Source: Patescibacteria group bacterium (lineage in GTDB: Bacteria > Patescibacteriota > Minisyncoccia > Minisyncoccales > JASEJS01). Taken from it: a DNA stretch of 5,743 nt. Made by a program: the position numbers and the translations under genes. Positions within the stretch are counted from its first letter, which is position 1; the number at the start of each line of letters is the position of its first letter. Below are positions 5,340-5,743 of this stretch, piece after piece. The notes beneath the pieces are model-generated. The model worked only from the letters and a program-made list of their open reading frames with translations, ran no database searches and had not been told where the DNA came from. The DNA is taken from NCBI GenBank assembly GCA_030016765.1, contig JASEJS010000045.1, forward strand, positions 1-5,743. The letters run 5' to 3'.

Positions 5340-5732
5340 TTAAAAGCCGATATTTTTGAAATGGTGAATTTTGGCTCTTTTAAAATCCGAATTGAGCTTA
5401 ATTGAGATTACATCAATTTGCCATTTACTATTTAAAGGGATTTTCTTTTTCATTAACCAGCTTTCAGCAGTTTTAATTAATTTTCTTTGTTTTGAAAAAT
5501 TTACTTTTTCTTCTGGTGAAATTGCGGAGCTCCAATCTCTGCTGGTTTTTAAAGTTTTGACTTCAATAAAGCTAATTATATCAGACTTTTTGGCTATAAT
5601 GTCGATTTCCCCTTTTTGGAAGTTTTTGGGAATTCTAAAAGAATAATTTTTATCTAAAATCTGATATCCCTTCTTTCTCAAATAATTTTCAGCAATTTTT
5701 TCTCCAAAAGTCCCTAATTGTTTTGAATTCAT
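5340..5732 (-). CDS. yraN: YraN family protein (UPF0102), predicted PD-(D/E)xK endonuclease
   Basis: The 130-residue length is typical. Seen in order: LGTFGEKIAENYLRKKGYQIL (6-26), the family's opening helix and strand; KGEIDIIAKK (40-49) with Asp44; SFIEVKTLK (54-62) with Glu57 and Lys59, which with Asp44 form a complete PD-(D/E)xK metal site; SPEEKVNFSKQRKLIKTAESWL (72-93), the conserved K..KQRKL helix; and WQIDVISI (104-111). The family resembles Holliday-junction resolvases in fold and is a predicted nuclease, but its cellular role is poorly known. In many bacteria it lies near rnhB and rplS; what precedes it here is outside the window. It appears to lead the run of genes down to carS, with the next start 4 nt after its stop. 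No Shine-Dalgarno is seen in the 11 available bases upstream of the ATG at 5732. Confidence 0.93.
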   Translation of the reverse strand: MNSKQLGTFGEKIAENYLRKKGYQILDKNYSFRIPKNFQKGEIDIIAKKSDIISFIEVKTLKTSRDWSSAISPEEKVNFSKQRKLIKTAESWLMKKKIPLNSKWQIDVISIKLNSDFKRAKIHHFKNIGF

Positions 5733-5743
5733 GGTTTTGGTGG

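Noticed and set aside
5371..5646. 91-codon open frame on the plus strand
   Set aside because: It is antisense to yraN, whose nuclease motifs are intact; the hydrophobic translation is what the reverse of a Lys/Glu-rich, AT-rich gene gives.
1..5743. tRNA, rRNA, CRISPR array or transposase
   Set aside because: The gaps between genes total only a few hundred bases and hold no cloverleaf-like sequence or regularly spaced repeats, and no protein resembles a transposase or integrase.

Overview
This is an AT-rich stretch (roughly one third G+C by eye) in which every convincing gene lies on the minus strand, so transcription runs from high to low coordinates. The gene set points to a bacterium of the Candidate Phyla Radiation (Patescibacteria, most like Parcubacteria). 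YraN/UPF0102, a DhaL-DegV fusion and a short MscS-like membrane protein are bacterial in character. They sit beside two genes of archaeal flavour, a CDP-archaeol synthase (CarS, DUF46) and an archaeal/SCP2-type thiolase, a mixture known from CPR genomes. A DPANN archaeon is the main alternative and cannot be excluded without a phylogeny. All stops seen are TAA or TAG, and no long frame contains an internal TGA, so there is no sign of the UGA recoding used by Gracilibacteria and Absconditabacteria.

Region A (5732-3721) holds yraN, a ketopantoate reductase-family gene 4 nt after it, and carS 31 nt further on; this is probably one transcript. Region B (3720-2933) is a loosely packed stretch. It holds two small unrecognised genes (81 aa with two membrane helices; 72 aa soluble), a possible promoter, several weak inverted or direct repeats, and a short segment that looks like a second copy of the carS 3' end. 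Region C (2932-1) is a tight cluster: a small membrane pore-like protein, then 2 nt later the 595-aa DhaL-DegV fusion, then 1 nt later a thiolase that runs off the window edge after 162 codons.

The recurring theme is lipid metabolism. The fusion protein combines a fatty-acid-kinase-like domain (FakA N-terminus and middle) with a fatty-acid-binding DegV domain (FakB) in one chain. The thiolase could supply acetoacetyl-CoA for a mevalonate route. CarS activates a membrane lipid with CTP. Whether they form one pathway is inference. Almost none of the starts has a recognisable Shine-Dalgarno sequence.
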